Below, in pieces: positions 1-7,564 of a stretch of 13,286 bases of DNA. The position numbers and the translations under genes were made by a program. The stretch spans positions 1 through 13,286 of the forward strand of contig DAOWMJ010000030.1 of assembly GCA_030643145.1 (NCBI GenBank), written 5' to 3'. Numbering within the stretch: the stretch's first letter is position 1; each line of letters begins with the position of its first letter. Under the pieces are notes generated by a model. It was given only the letters and a program-made list of their open reading frames with translations, was not told the origin of the DNA and did not search any database. The DNA comes from Candidatus Latescibacterota bacterium. GTDB taxonomy: Bacteria > Krumholzibacteriota > Krumholzibacteriia > Krumholzibacteriales > WJIX01.

Positions 1-2
1 AG

Positions 3-1400
3 GAGATATCAAATGGGCGTGTTGATATAGTTGTTGGAACACACCGGCTTCTTTCGGGAGACCTCGATTTTCATGATCTCGGACTTGTTGTTGTTGACGA
101 AGAACACAGGTTCGGGGTCAAACAGAAGGAAACCTTTAAGAAAATAAAGAAAAATGTGGATGTTCTGAGTATGACGGCGACCCCGATACCACGAACTCTT
201 CATATGACACTCGCCGGGATAAGGGATATTTCGGTGATCGATACGCCTCCAAGGAATAGATTGCCTATTCAGACAGAAATTCTTCCATTTGATGATTCCC
301 GAATTGAAGAGGCTGTTATGAGAGAAATTGAAAGGGGCGGGCAGGTTTTCTTTGTTCACAACAGGGTTCAAAGTATTGGAGTTATGGAAGGATATTTGGA
401 ACGTCTGCTTCCCCGGCGCGTAAAAATAGTACATGCCCATGGCCAGATGAAGGGAAAGAAGCTGGAGAAGGTCATGTTTGATTTTATGAGAGGAAAATAC
501 GATATCCTTGTGTGTACAATGATAATAGAAGCGGGGCTCGATTTTCCGAATGTAAATACGATTATTATTAATAACGCGGAAAAGTTGGGTCTTGCCCAAT
601 TGTATCAGCTGAGGGGACGGGTGGGAAGATCAGACAGAAAGGCATACGCTTTTCTGCTTGTTCCCGAAAATCGAGCTTTAACAAGCGAGAGTATGGAGAG
701 GCTTAAGGCAATAAGTGAATTTGATTATCTGGGAGCCGGGTATAAAGTGGCTTTAAAAGATTTAGAGATTCGAGGGGCGGGGAATATTCTCGGGCATCAG
801 CAATCTGGGCAGATTAACTCCGTTGGACTCGATTTATACTCCCGGATGCTAAAGAAAGAAATAAGACGTATAAAAGGCGAGTCTATGAGGGAGTATATAG
901 ATATAAGCATTAAATCGAAAACCGACAAATTTTTACCGGAGAACTATATATCGGATTCTGAAGAAAGGATGGATATATACAGACGACTAAGCAGAATTAA
1001 CCGGAGGGTTGCTCTGGTCGAAATAACAGAGGAACTAAGAGACAGGTTTGGACTTCTTCCTCAATCCGCCTCGAACTTATTAAAGGCTGTGGAGATGAAG
1101 ATTCGTGCCGCCGGGGTTGGTATAGCAGAGGCCGACATGAGCCATGGCAGATTTCTCAAGGTTGTATTCCAGGAGGAGATCAAACTGTCCGGGAATTTGT
1201 TGGCGGAGATTGCCGGCCAATTCAAAAATAGACTGCTTTTTAATTCTGCCACGGCCCTTTCGTTAACAATAGAGTCATCTTTACCGGAAACCGCGAAACA
1301 CGAATTAAAAAAGGAGAGACAGAAACGAAATGAGGAAGATTTTGGAAATTTGTTGACTATTCTGGAATTGTATGTTAAAAAGAATAGTTTAGTTAATTAG
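3..1400 (+). CDS. mfd: Transcription-repair coupling factor Mfd, C-terminal part (5' end outside window)
   Basis: Mfd is a DNA translocase that pushes stalled RNA polymerase off damaged DNA and recruits the UvrA/UvrB repair machinery. The frame is open from base 3 and gives 465 residues, so the N-terminal UvrB-like and RNA-polymerase-binding modules lie upstream. Helicase motif II (DEEH) is at fragment residues 32-35 and motif III (TAT) follows near 58. Further on come HGQM, an IIEAGLDFPNVNTIII block and QLRGRVGR (motif VI). The DLEIRGAGNILG segment is typical of Mfd and RecG, and the roughly 100-residue tail after it matches the Mfd TRCF domain. The GTG near 156 lies inside the conserved helicase domain and is not the real start. 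The next gene begins 63 bases after the stop. The family assignment is secure; only the missing 5' part is unknown. Confidence 0.97.
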   Translation, partial: EISNGRVDIVVGTHRLLSGDLDFHDLGLVVVDEEHRFGVKQKETFKKIKKNVDVLSMTATPIPRTLHMTLAGIRDISVIDTPPRNRLPIQTEILPFDDSRIEEAVMREIERGGQVFFVHNRVQSIGVMEGYLERLLPRRVKIVHAHGQMKGKKLEKVMFDFMRGKYDILVCTMIIEAGLDFPNVNTIIINNAEKLGLAQLYQLRGRVGRSDRKAYAFLLVPENRALTSESMERLKAISEFDYLGAGYKVALKDLEIRGAGNILGHQQSGQINSVGLDLYSRMLKKEIRRIKGESMREYIDISIKSKTDKFLPENYISDSEERMDIYRRLSRINRRVALVEITEELRDRFGLLPQSASNLLKAVEMKIRAAGVGIAEADMSHGRFLKVVFQEEIKLSGNLLAEIAGQFKNRLLFNSATALSLTIESSLPETAKHELKKERQKRNEEDFGNLLTILELYVKKNSLVN

Positions 1401-1463
1401 AAATTTGGAATCAGGAGGAAATTGAAAGGTGGAAAATCAATGAAGAGACTGAAAGGGGAAAAA

Positions 1464-3158
1464 ATGAAAAAGTGGATATTTGTTTTAGTAATTATTCTTA
1501 CGGCGGGTTACCTGGGCTGTTCGTCTACCGACAGAGAAGATCTTGTAATTGCCAAGGTTGGAACTAAAGAGATAAAGATTGGACTTTTTGAAAAGGTTGT
1601 GGAAGGTATAGAGGAAAGGTATTTACCTGAAAAAAATAATATTGAGGGAAAGAAGAAGATTCTCGAGTATATGATAGCTAAAGAAGTTATGGTGCTTCGG
1701 GCATATGATTTGGGGTATCAGAAAAACGAAGATTTCAGAGCCTTTCAAAAGGCGTTCAAGGGCCCCTTTCTCGTTGCCGCGATAACAAAACATTATGTGC
1801 GGGACAGGGTTACGGTTAATGAAGAAGAAGTTGACGAATACTATAATAAAATGAAAAACGAATTTGTTCTAAGTCAAATAACTGTTTTGGATAGTATGAC
1901 TGCTTTGAATGTAAGAGAAGAGATATTGAATGGTGTGGATTTCGCTTCCGCGGCGAAAAAATACTCTATGGACAGAGCCGCACAGAATGGGGGGGATATT
2001 GGGACGACCTTTATCGGAGGTTTGTTTTGGTGGATAGAAGAAGCCCTTCTTGGTGCCGAAAAAGGTGATATAACACTCCCCGTCAGGACATCAAACGGCT
2101 TTGCTATACTTAAAGTACACGATGTAAGGAAAGGCACTTCTCCACGGGACAAGGAATATGCCAGAAGGAGAGTCAGGGCGATTAAAGAAGACAAAATGCT
2201 GCAGAAAACCAAGCGAGAGATAGTGAAAAAGATGAATTTTGAAATCTATCCAGAGGTTTTAGCAATAGCCTATAATAGCCTTCCGGATGATGTTCCCATG
2301 AAAGAAGTGTTTGAGCATAGAATTACTTTCAGTAACGCGCCCAAGCTTGATTTACGTAATGAATACAAGGGGATGATTCTGAGTCAGTATGAGGGGAATA
2401 TATACACGCTTGAAGATTTTGAATATATTTATGAAAATATGGATTTGCCGGCAAGGCCCCGTCGTGAACAGGGTAGAGAGGGCATAGTTAATTTATTGTA
2501 TCTGAAATTTTTCAACGATGTCTTACCTGTATATGCCGAGGAAAAGCTAAAACTTCTGGAACAACCTGAAATAAAAGGGGTTTTTGACAGACAAATGGAG
2601 CAGTTTATAGTTTCATCGCTGTATAACAAGATAATCCAAGAGGAAATTCAAGTAACCAGCGCAGAGATAGACGAGTTTTACAAAAATAATGAAGACAACA
2701 TTGTAACAAAGGAAGAGAGAGGATATACAATTATATTGAATTCCGATCAGGAAATAATCAAGAAGGTTAAGAAACTCGCGGAAGAAGGAGAAAATTTTGA
2801 AACGCTTGTTCTGAACTTTTCAGAAAGTTCTGTAAAAGAGACCAAAAAGGGAAAAATAAAAATGCATGTTAAAAATGAGGCTTCGATATCCGACGGAGTT
2901 GCTTTCGCCCTTCCGGAAAAAGGGGCGATATCAGAACCCTTTAAATCGGAGAGAGGTTGGGCTGTATTGAAATTAGACAGGATTGTTAAAGGGATGAAAG
3001 TGTCGAAGGAGCAGGCGTTAAAATCAATACATGAAACTCTGAGACAGGATAAAACCGATAAGCTGTTTGAGAAGAAAATAGCGGAATGGCGTAAAGGTTA
3101 TTCCATAGAGATATATGAAGAGAACCTTTCAAAAGCCAAGCTTACAAGAACGAAGTAA
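1464..3158 (+). CDS. Exported lipoprotein-like protein with two degenerate parvulin (PpiC) domains
   Basis: A probable envelope chaperone of the SurA/PpiC/PrsA superfamily, 564 residues from the chosen start. The ATG at 1464 has a GAAAGGGG ribosome site five bases upstream and yields a clean leader: MKKW, a hydrophobic stretch, then Cys19. Earlier in-frame starts (TTG 1422, ATG 1440) would bury the leader behind a charged extension. The lipobox-like YLGC is atypical because Tyr replaces the usual Leu at -3. A parvulin-like domain spans about 134-235 with GGDIG at 176-180; a second spans about 421-515. Where active parvulins have histidines, domain 1 shows Gln138 and Ala214, and domain 2 shows Thr422 and Ala500, so isomerase activity is doubtful. 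The middle region (about 240-420) is probably a helical chaperone segment. It lies directly between mfd and a second parvulin gene. The fold family is fairly certain; the function is inferred. Confidence 0.8.
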   Translation: MKKWIFVLVIILTAGYLGCSSTDREDLVIAKVGTKEIKIGLFEKVVEGIEERYLPEKNNIEGKKKILEYMIAKEVMVLRAYDLGYQKNEDFRAFQKAFKGPFLVAAITKHYVRDRVTVNEEEVDEYYNKMKNEFVLSQITVLDSMTALNVREEILNGVDFASAAKKYSMDRAAQNGGDIGTTFIGGLFWWIEEALLGAEKGDITLPVRTSNGFAILKVHDVRKGTSPRDKEYARRRVRAIKEDKMLQKTKREIVKKMNFEIYPEVLAIAYNSLPDDVPMKEVFEHRITFSNAPKLDLRNEYKGMILSQYEGNIYTLEDFEYIYENMDLPARPRREQGREGIVNLLYLKFFNDVLPVYAEEKLKLLEQPEIKGVFDRQMEQFIVSSLYNKIIQEEIQVTSAEIDEFYKNNEDNIVTKEERGYTIILNSDQEIIKKVKKLAEEGENFETLVLNFSESSVKETKKGKIKMHVKNEASISDGVAFALPEKGAISEPFKSERGWAVLKLDRIVKGMKVSKEQALKSIHETLRQDKTDKLFEKKIAEWRKGYSIEIYEENLSKAKLTRTK

Positions 3159-3168
3159 GGGTTGCGTT

Positions 3169-4062
3169 GTGAACGGTAGTGAGAAAATATGCTTCAGAAA
3201 GATAGCAATCTTTCTGCTGATGATTTCGCTTGGTTTCGCCTGTGAAAAGAAGAAAGAGCCCGTAAATATTCAACCTTCTCCGGGAGATATTGTCAGGGTA
3301 GGAGAGACGATTTTCACAAGAGATAGGTTTGAAAATCTTTTGCCGCAGGGGCAGTTTGCACTTTACGCGAAGGAAGATAAAAGGGCTTATATTAATAAAT
3401 GGGTGGATATAGAACTTCTTTATCAGGAAGCTCTGAGGAGGGGACTCAAGGATGACCCGCGCATAAAAGAGCGCATAAGAAATCTTGAAAAGGAATTTCT
3501 TGCCGATCATCTCCTTTTTCTCGAAATGAGGGAAAGGATCCAAATTAATGAGAAAGAAATTGAAGATTATTTCGAGGAACATCGGCGGGAGTATGAACGC
3601 GAATACAGAGTAAAGCACATTCTTTTAAACACGAGAGAAGATGCTGAAAAAGTAAAGGAACTCCTGAAAAGCAACAGTTTTTCATATATCGCGAATAAGT
3701 ATTCCGTTGATCCCGTGACGGGAAAAGGGGGCGATTTGGGCTATCTTACAAAGGAAAACATGATCCCCGAATTCGAATCCGCGGTGTTTGCGATGGACCC
3801 TGGGGAAATAAGCGAACCGGTTAAATCGGATTTTGGATATCATATCATTAAACTTGTCGGAAGCCGTAAAACATTGGGCACTGTTCATCTCAACGATGTC
3901 CGAGAACCTATAATGAATATCCTGATTGTAGTAAAACGGAAAAAGGCTTACAGGGAATTCATGAAATCCCTTAGTGAAATGATAGATGTGGAATACTACG
4001 ATGAAAGGTATATGCGGAATGATTCTACGGAATTGTCTTCTCGGTTATCTAATGAGGAATAA
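3169..4062 (+). CDS. Exported PpiC-type (parvulin) peptidyl-prolyl isomerase, probable lipoprotein
   Basis: A peptidyl-prolyl cis-trans isomerase predicted to act outside the cytoplasmic membrane on folding envelope proteins. The chosen GTG start at 3169 has a TAAGGG ribosome site seven bases upstream and lies 11 bases after the preceding stop, giving 297 residues. The in-frame ATG at 3115 would overlap the previous gene and add a charged extension before the leader. The leader is short and hydrophobic and ends in GFAC, followed by a charged linker, suggesting a lipoprotein, although the lipobox is weak (Gly at -3, Phe at -2). A SurA/PrsA-like helical segment precedes one parvulin domain at about 145-235. 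Its signature is intact: KHILL with His150, GGDLGYL, the MIPEF stretch, and FGYHIIKL with His225. This is the only parvulin domain in the cluster that keeps both histidines, so it is the likely active isomerase. Confidence 0.88.
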   Translation: MNGSEKICFRKIAIFLLMISLGFACEKKKEPVNIQPSPGDIVRVGETIFTRDRFENLLPQGQFALYAKEDKRAYINKWVDIELLYQEALRRGLKDDPRIKERIRNLEKEFLADHLLFLEMRERIQINEKEIEDYFEEHRREYEREYRVKHILLNTREDAEKVKELLKSNSFSYIANKYSVDPVTGKGGDLGYLTKENMIPEFESAVFAMDPGEISEPVKSDFGYHIIKLVGSRKTLGTVHLNDVREPIMNILIVVKRKKAYREFMKSLSEMIDVEYYDERYMRNDSTELSSRLSNEE

Positions 4063-4108
4063 TTGCCGGCTTGCGGGATTTGAAATTAATCCGAGGGTGG
4101 TGTAGACA

Positions 4109-5452
4109 TTGAAATGTAGAACTGGATTTAAACCAGCGGTTGCGGTGGCATTGATAGCCATAATTGCCGGGTTTATAAGCAGAAACGCGCACGGCTCTGA
4201 AGAGATGCGGGGCAAAAAGTTAATAGATAAAGTAATAGCCGTTGTAGAAGATAAAGCGTTACTGCAAAGCGAATTTGAAATTGAATATACACGATTACTC
4301 CTTCAGATCGGGAACACGAAAAATCTTGACAAAACAAGAGAGGAACAAATTCGAAAGGAAGTTCTTGATGGCCTCGTGGCTGATTTGCTTATGGCTGTTC
4401 ACGCTGAGAGAACAGGGATAGAAATCACGCAGGAAAGTATAGATGCCCAAGTGCAGGAGGCGCTAGACAGAAACCAAAAAGAACTTGGGGGAGAGAAAGC
4501 TTTCAATGAGGAATTAAAGAAAAATGGGATAACGATTCAACAACTTAGAAGACAATGGCGCGAAAAAATAAAGGCGAGGCAATTAATTCAGAAGCTCATG
4601 TATCAGGAAGTTATGGGGCAGGTAGATATTACCAAAAAGGAATTAAAAGAGTATTACAGAAAAAATATTGCCGAGTTACCCTTAAGGCCTGCCACCGTAA
4701 AATTGGCCCAGATTTTAATTTTACCTCCGGCTTCGGAGGAAAGTAAAAAGAACGCGCTTGAGAAAATCAGCAGGATAGAAGAAAAAGCGCATAGGGGAGA
4801 AGATTTCGCTGATCTTGCAGAGAAATATTCAGAAGGCCCCAGCGCGAAATATGGAGGGAATCTCGGATTTATAAAGCTGGATGATTTGAATAATCCTGAA
4901 TTTGAAAAAGCGGCAAACAAGTTGAAAGTCGGCGAGATCAGCCAGCCGGTGCTCACTGGTTTTGGGTATCATCTTATTAAACTCGAGGAAATCGATGGCG
5001 AGAATAGGCATATAAGGCATATACTTGTTAAGGTTAAAGAGGGAACAGATGAAATTGAAGAAGCTTACGAGAAAGCGGAGCGAATTAGAAACAGGATAGT
5101 AGAAGGAGAGGATTTTGGGAAGCTGGCGCTACAATTTTCCGCGGATAAAGAAACCAGCGGTAAAGAAGGATTTATCGGGGAAATAGCTGTCCAGGATCTG
5201 CCGGAGTTTTTTAGAGAAGCAATAAAAGGCGTTGAGACGGGGGGGGTGGCGCCAGTACTCAAAGATAGTAAAGGGTTTAGAATTATAAAAATTATCGACC
5301 GTGTACAACAGAGAATTTACAGCTTCAAAGAAGCGAAAGAAGATTTGAGAAAATTGCTCCGGCAGGAAAGATTGCAAGAGAATTACGCTGATTATGTAGA
5401 GACGCTCAAGGGTAAATATTATGTTGATATCAAGGAAGATGTTGTGCAGTGA
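4109..5452 (+). CDS. surA: SurA-like periplasmic chaperone / peptidyl-prolyl isomerase
   Basis: A periplasmic chaperone that in Escherichia coli escorts unfolded outer-membrane proteins to the BAM complex. The 447 residues are close to E. coli SurA (428). The TTG start at 4109 follows GAGGGTGG; no in-frame ATG precedes the leader. The hydrophobic signal ends in AHG at residues 27-29, a plausible signal peptidase I site. The mature N-terminus (LIDKVIAVVEDKALLQSEFE) closely resembles the SurA N-domain. Two parvulin domains follow, at about 197-295 (GGNLGF, FGYHLIKL with His288) and 301-400 (RHILVKV with His304). Each has lost one signature histidine: Gln201 in the first and Arg391 in the second. 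The C-terminal helix closes the SurA core. Its stop overlaps the next start by four bases (GTGA), implying translational coupling. pdxA lies one gene downstream, echoing surA-pdxA in E. coli. Confidence 0.9.
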   Translation: MKCRTGFKPAVAVALIAIIAGFISRNAHGSEEMRGKKLIDKVIAVVEDKALLQSEFEIEYTRLLLQIGNTKNLDKTREEQIRKEVLDGLVADLLMAVHAERTGIEITQESIDAQVQEALDRNQKELGGEKAFNEELKKNGITIQQLRRQWREKIKARQLIQKLMYQEVMGQVDITKKELKEYYRKNIAELPLRPATVKLAQILILPPASEESKKNALEKISRIEEKAHRGEDFADLAEKYSEGPSAKYGGNLGFIKLDDLNNPEFEKAANKLKVGEISQPVLTGFGYHLIKLEEIDGENRHIRHILVKVKEGTDEIEEAYEKAERIRNRIVEGEDFGKLALQFSADKETSGKEGFIGEIAVQDLPEFFREAIKGVETGGVAPVLKDSKGFRIIKIIDRVQQRIYSFKEAKEDLRKLLRQERLQENYADYVETLKGKYYVDIKEDVVQ

Positions 5453-5730
5453 GGCTCGATCTTTTACTAAAACACCTGTGCCTTGCCAGGACAAGGAGCG
5501 AAGCCATAAAAGGGATAAACAATGGGAAAGTGCGGGTGGGCGGGAAAAACGTCAAGCCTTCCAAACAAATAACGAATGGGGATATTTTACAGATAAGATA
5601 TCCTGAAAAGGAAATAGCTATTGAAATAATTGAAGTACCGGAAAAACAGGTTCCCCGGAAAAAAAGAGAACAATTCTACAGAATTATCAGAGAAAGAGCT
5701 TTGTATAGAGACGGAGGAAGGGATGTCTGA
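5449..5730 (+). CDS. Small S4-domain RNA-binding protein (RqcP/Hsp15-like)
   Basis: A 93-residue protein made of one S4 RNA-binding domain (about 1-60: MRLDLLLKHL, then ARTRSEA, NGKVRVGGK, KPSKQI and GDILQIRY) plus a short basic C-terminal helix rich in Lys and Arg. Proteins of this type bind ribosomal RNA or tRNA on the 50S subunit and rescue stalled, peptidyl-tRNA-bearing large subunits: Hsp15 (HslR) in E. coli and RqcP (YabO) in Bacillus. The length is nearer RqcP (about 86) than Hsp15 (about 133). The TRSEA stretch resembles Hsp15, while the tail resembles RqcP, so I give no symbol. The GTG start overlaps the surA stop by four bases, with AAGGA about 12 bases upstream. Its own 3' end overlaps pdxA by eight bases. 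An S4 gene downstream of mfd and a parvulin also recalls clostridial gene order. Confidence 0.85.
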   Translation: MRLDLLLKHLCLARTRSEAIKGINNGKVRVGGKNVKPSKQITNGDILQIRYPEKEIAIEIIEVPEKQVPRKKREQFYRIIRERALYRDGGRDV

Positions 5731-6730
5731 TAAGAGTATAAGTATTGCTCTTACGATAGGCGATCCGGCAGGGATAGGACCGGAAATTGTCGCGGATTTG
5801 ATTAATAAAGGAAGATTAAATGATTTCAATCTCTATCTTATCGGATCAGCGGAGAACCTGTTTAAAAATCTGTCGCGGGATGTAACAGAGAAAATCAACA
5901 TAGTATCCGACTGGAACCCGGGGGATGAAAGGAAAAGAGATCTCCCTTTAATAATAGACACATCTTCAGGAATCGCGCCGCCGGGAAAACCGAGCGAAGA
6001 AAGCGGCAGAACCTCGGGGAAAGCGATTGAAATCGCGATTTCAATGGCGCTATCCGGCCAGGTTGAGTGTATAGTAACGGGTCCTATATCGAAAGAAGCT
6101 CTGGCGCTGGCGGGGTATTCATATATAGGGCATACCGATATGCTGGCAGATAAATTTGATTCCCCTGATTGCCAGATGATGATGGTTAACAGAGCTTTGC
6201 GGATCGTAATAATGACAAGGGATATTCCCTTGAAAGAGGTACCGGATGCTGTAACAGAACAAAGAATAATTAAATGTGTAAAAGTAACCGACGGAGCCCT
6301 TAAAGAACTCTGGGGAATACACGCGCCGAAAATAGCTGTAGCAGCATTGAATCCCCATGCCGGAGATGGAGGAGTTACCGGATCGGAAGAAAGAAAAGTA
6401 ATTATTCCGGCGATTGAGGAGCTTTCCGCAAACGGAGTTAATGTAACGGGGCCGGTGCCCTCAGACACACTTTTTTACAACAGCGAAAATAAGCCTTATG
6501 ACGCCTATGTTGCCCTATATCACGATCAGGGGATGATTCCCTTTAAGACTATGGGGTTTGACAATGGTGTAAATATGACTATTGGATTACCGATCATTAG
6601 AACATCTGTATGTCATGGAACAGCGTATGAAATTGCCGGAAGAGGGATGGCTGATTCCGGCAGTCTCGACGCGGCGGTTTCTCTGGCTGTTCAGTGCTGT
6701 ATGATGAAACGAAGAAATGTTGGTGTATGA
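5723..6730 (+). CDS. pdxA: 4-hydroxythreonine-4-phosphate dehydrogenase
   Basis: PdxA is a cytoplasmic, NAD-dependent, metal-requiring dehydrogenase. It oxidises 4-phosphohydroxy-L-threonine, whose product is condensed by PdxJ with deoxyxylulose phosphate in pyridoxal phosphate synthesis. The ATG at 5723 follows a strong GGAGGAAGG ribosome site and gives 335 residues against 329 in E. coli. The N-terminal TIGDPAGIGPEI motif begins at residue 11. The three metal-binding histidines are present: His137 in YIGHTDML, His212 in NPHAGDGG and His267 in LYHDQGM; the last two are within one residue of the E. coli positions 211 and 266. CHGTAYEIAGRG near the C-terminus is also typical. The open frame upstream of 5723 is only read-through of the S4 gene. 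The start overlaps the S4 gene by eight bases. No other vitamin B6 gene is in the window. The paralogue PdxA2 is possible but unlikely given surA nearby. Confidence 0.95.
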   Translation: MSDKSISIALTIGDPAGIGPEIVADLINKGRLNDFNLYLIGSAENLFKNLSRDVTEKINIVSDWNPGDERKRDLPLIIDTSSGIAPPGKPSEESGRTSGKAIEIAISMALSGQVECIVTGPISKEALALAGYSYIGHTDMLADKFDSPDCQMMMVNRALRIVIMTRDIPLKEVPDAVTEQRIIKCVKVTDGALKELWGIHAPKIAVAALNPHAGDGGVTGSEERKVIIPAIEELSANGVNVTGPVPSDTLFYNSENKPYDAYVALYHDQGMIPFKTMGFDNGVNMTIGLPIIRTSVCHGTAYEIAGRGMADSGSLDAAVSLAVQCCMMKRRNVGV

Positions 6731-7529
6731 AATTATGCCGGGAGAAAAGAGAATAATCGCGGGTGTTTACCACTTGTCAAAAGTTCTGGGCAGGCATTTT
6801 GCGCTGCAAGACATAAATTTCCAGTTAGCAAACGGGGAATTTGTTTTTCTCGTTGGACCAAGCGGGGCGGGTAAAAGCACCTTATTGAGAATGATGTATA
6901 TGGATGATATTCCTGATTCCGGACAGGTGATTATGGGGGCACATGTTTCGACCATGATGAAGAGAAGGAATATTCCACGACTAAGAAGGAGAATCGGCAT
7001 CGTTTTTCAGGATTTTCGCCTGATTGAGGACAGAAATGTTTTTGAAAATGTGGCTCTTGCTATGAAAGTCGCCGGAATAGGAATCACTGAGATAAAACAT
7101 GAAATGACCAATATTCTTACCAGGGTCGGGCTTTATCACAAAAGATACGAGTTTCCGGGGGCGCTTTCGGGGGGCGAGCAGCAAAGGGTCGCTATAGCAA
7201 GGGCGGTGGCAAATAAACCGGCTGTTCTCCTGGCGGATGAACCAACAGGCAACCTTGATCCGATGGTAACAAGGGGAATACTGGAATTGTTGTTTAAGAT
7301 AAATTCCGGGGGAACGGCGGTCTTGATGGCTACTCATGACGTGGAGCTTGTTAAAAGTTTTGGACAGAGAATAATCTATTTGCAGGATGGCAAAATTGTC
7401 AAGGATAAGGAGATGCTTTTCAGGGGGAATCTGCGAGAGAGCATTTCTAATTCTCGTGTTGATCACCGTGCCAAGAAGTTTACAGAGCACAGTATAGGAG
7501 AAGACTATGATGGAAAAAGAGGAAGGTAA
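6717..7529 (+). CDS. ftsE: Cell-division ATP-binding protein FtsE
   Basis: The ATPase of the FtsEX complex, which uses ATP hydrolysis at the division site to drive FtsX and, through EnvC-type partners, switch on peptidoglycan amidases. All ABC-ATPase motifs are present: Walker A GPSGAGKST at 47-55, Q-loop in IGIVFQDFRL, signature LSGGEQQR, Walker B VLLADEPTGNLDP, and the H-loop histidine at 207 (MATHD). The FQDFRL and FENVALAM stretches are FtsE-like. At 270 residues it is longer than E. coli FtsE (222): there are a few extra N-terminal residues and a polar, charged C-terminal tail of about 45. The start is uncertain. ATG 6717 overlaps pdxA by 14 bases with a weak GAAG ribosome site; ATG 6735, six codons later, lies just after the pdxA stop but has no better site. 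ftsX follows after 35 bases. Confidence 0.94.
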   Translation: MLVYEIMPGEKRIIAGVYHLSKVLGRHFALQDINFQLANGEFVFLVGPSGAGKSTLLRMMYMDDIPDSGQVIMGAHVSTMMKRRNIPRLRRRIGIVFQDFRLIEDRNVFENVALAMKVAGIGITEIKHEMTNILTRVGLYHKRYEFPGALSGGEQQRVAIARAVANKPAVLLADEPTGNLDPMVTRGILELLFKINSGGTAVLMATHDVELVKSFGQRIIYLQDGKIVKDKEMLFRGNLRESISNSRVDHRAKKFTEHSIGEDYDGKRGR

Positions 7530-7564
7530 CCTCAGCGTTTTCTTCAATTAAACGGGACTGGATT

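Noticed and set aside
156..158. GTG as a start of a separate helicase gene
   Set aside because: Conserved Mfd sequence, including DEEH, continues in frame upstream to base 3, so this is an internal valine codon.
9..599. Minus-strand open frame opposite mfd
   Set aside because: It is antisense to the Mfd helicase motifs; the plus strand explains the sequence completely.
3115..3168. ATG 3115 as start of the second parvulin gene
   Set aside because: It would overlap the preceding gene by 44 bases and put 18 mostly charged residues before the leader; GTG 3169 has a good ribosome site.
5630..5722. N-terminal extension of pdxA upstream of 5723
   Set aside because: It overlaps the S4 gene in another frame, looks like no PdxA, and the strong GGAGGAAGG site points to 5723.
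5833..6468. Minus-strand open frame (211 codons) opposite pdxA
   Set aside because: It is fully antisense to the conserved PdxA core and shows no family motif or plausible ribosome site.
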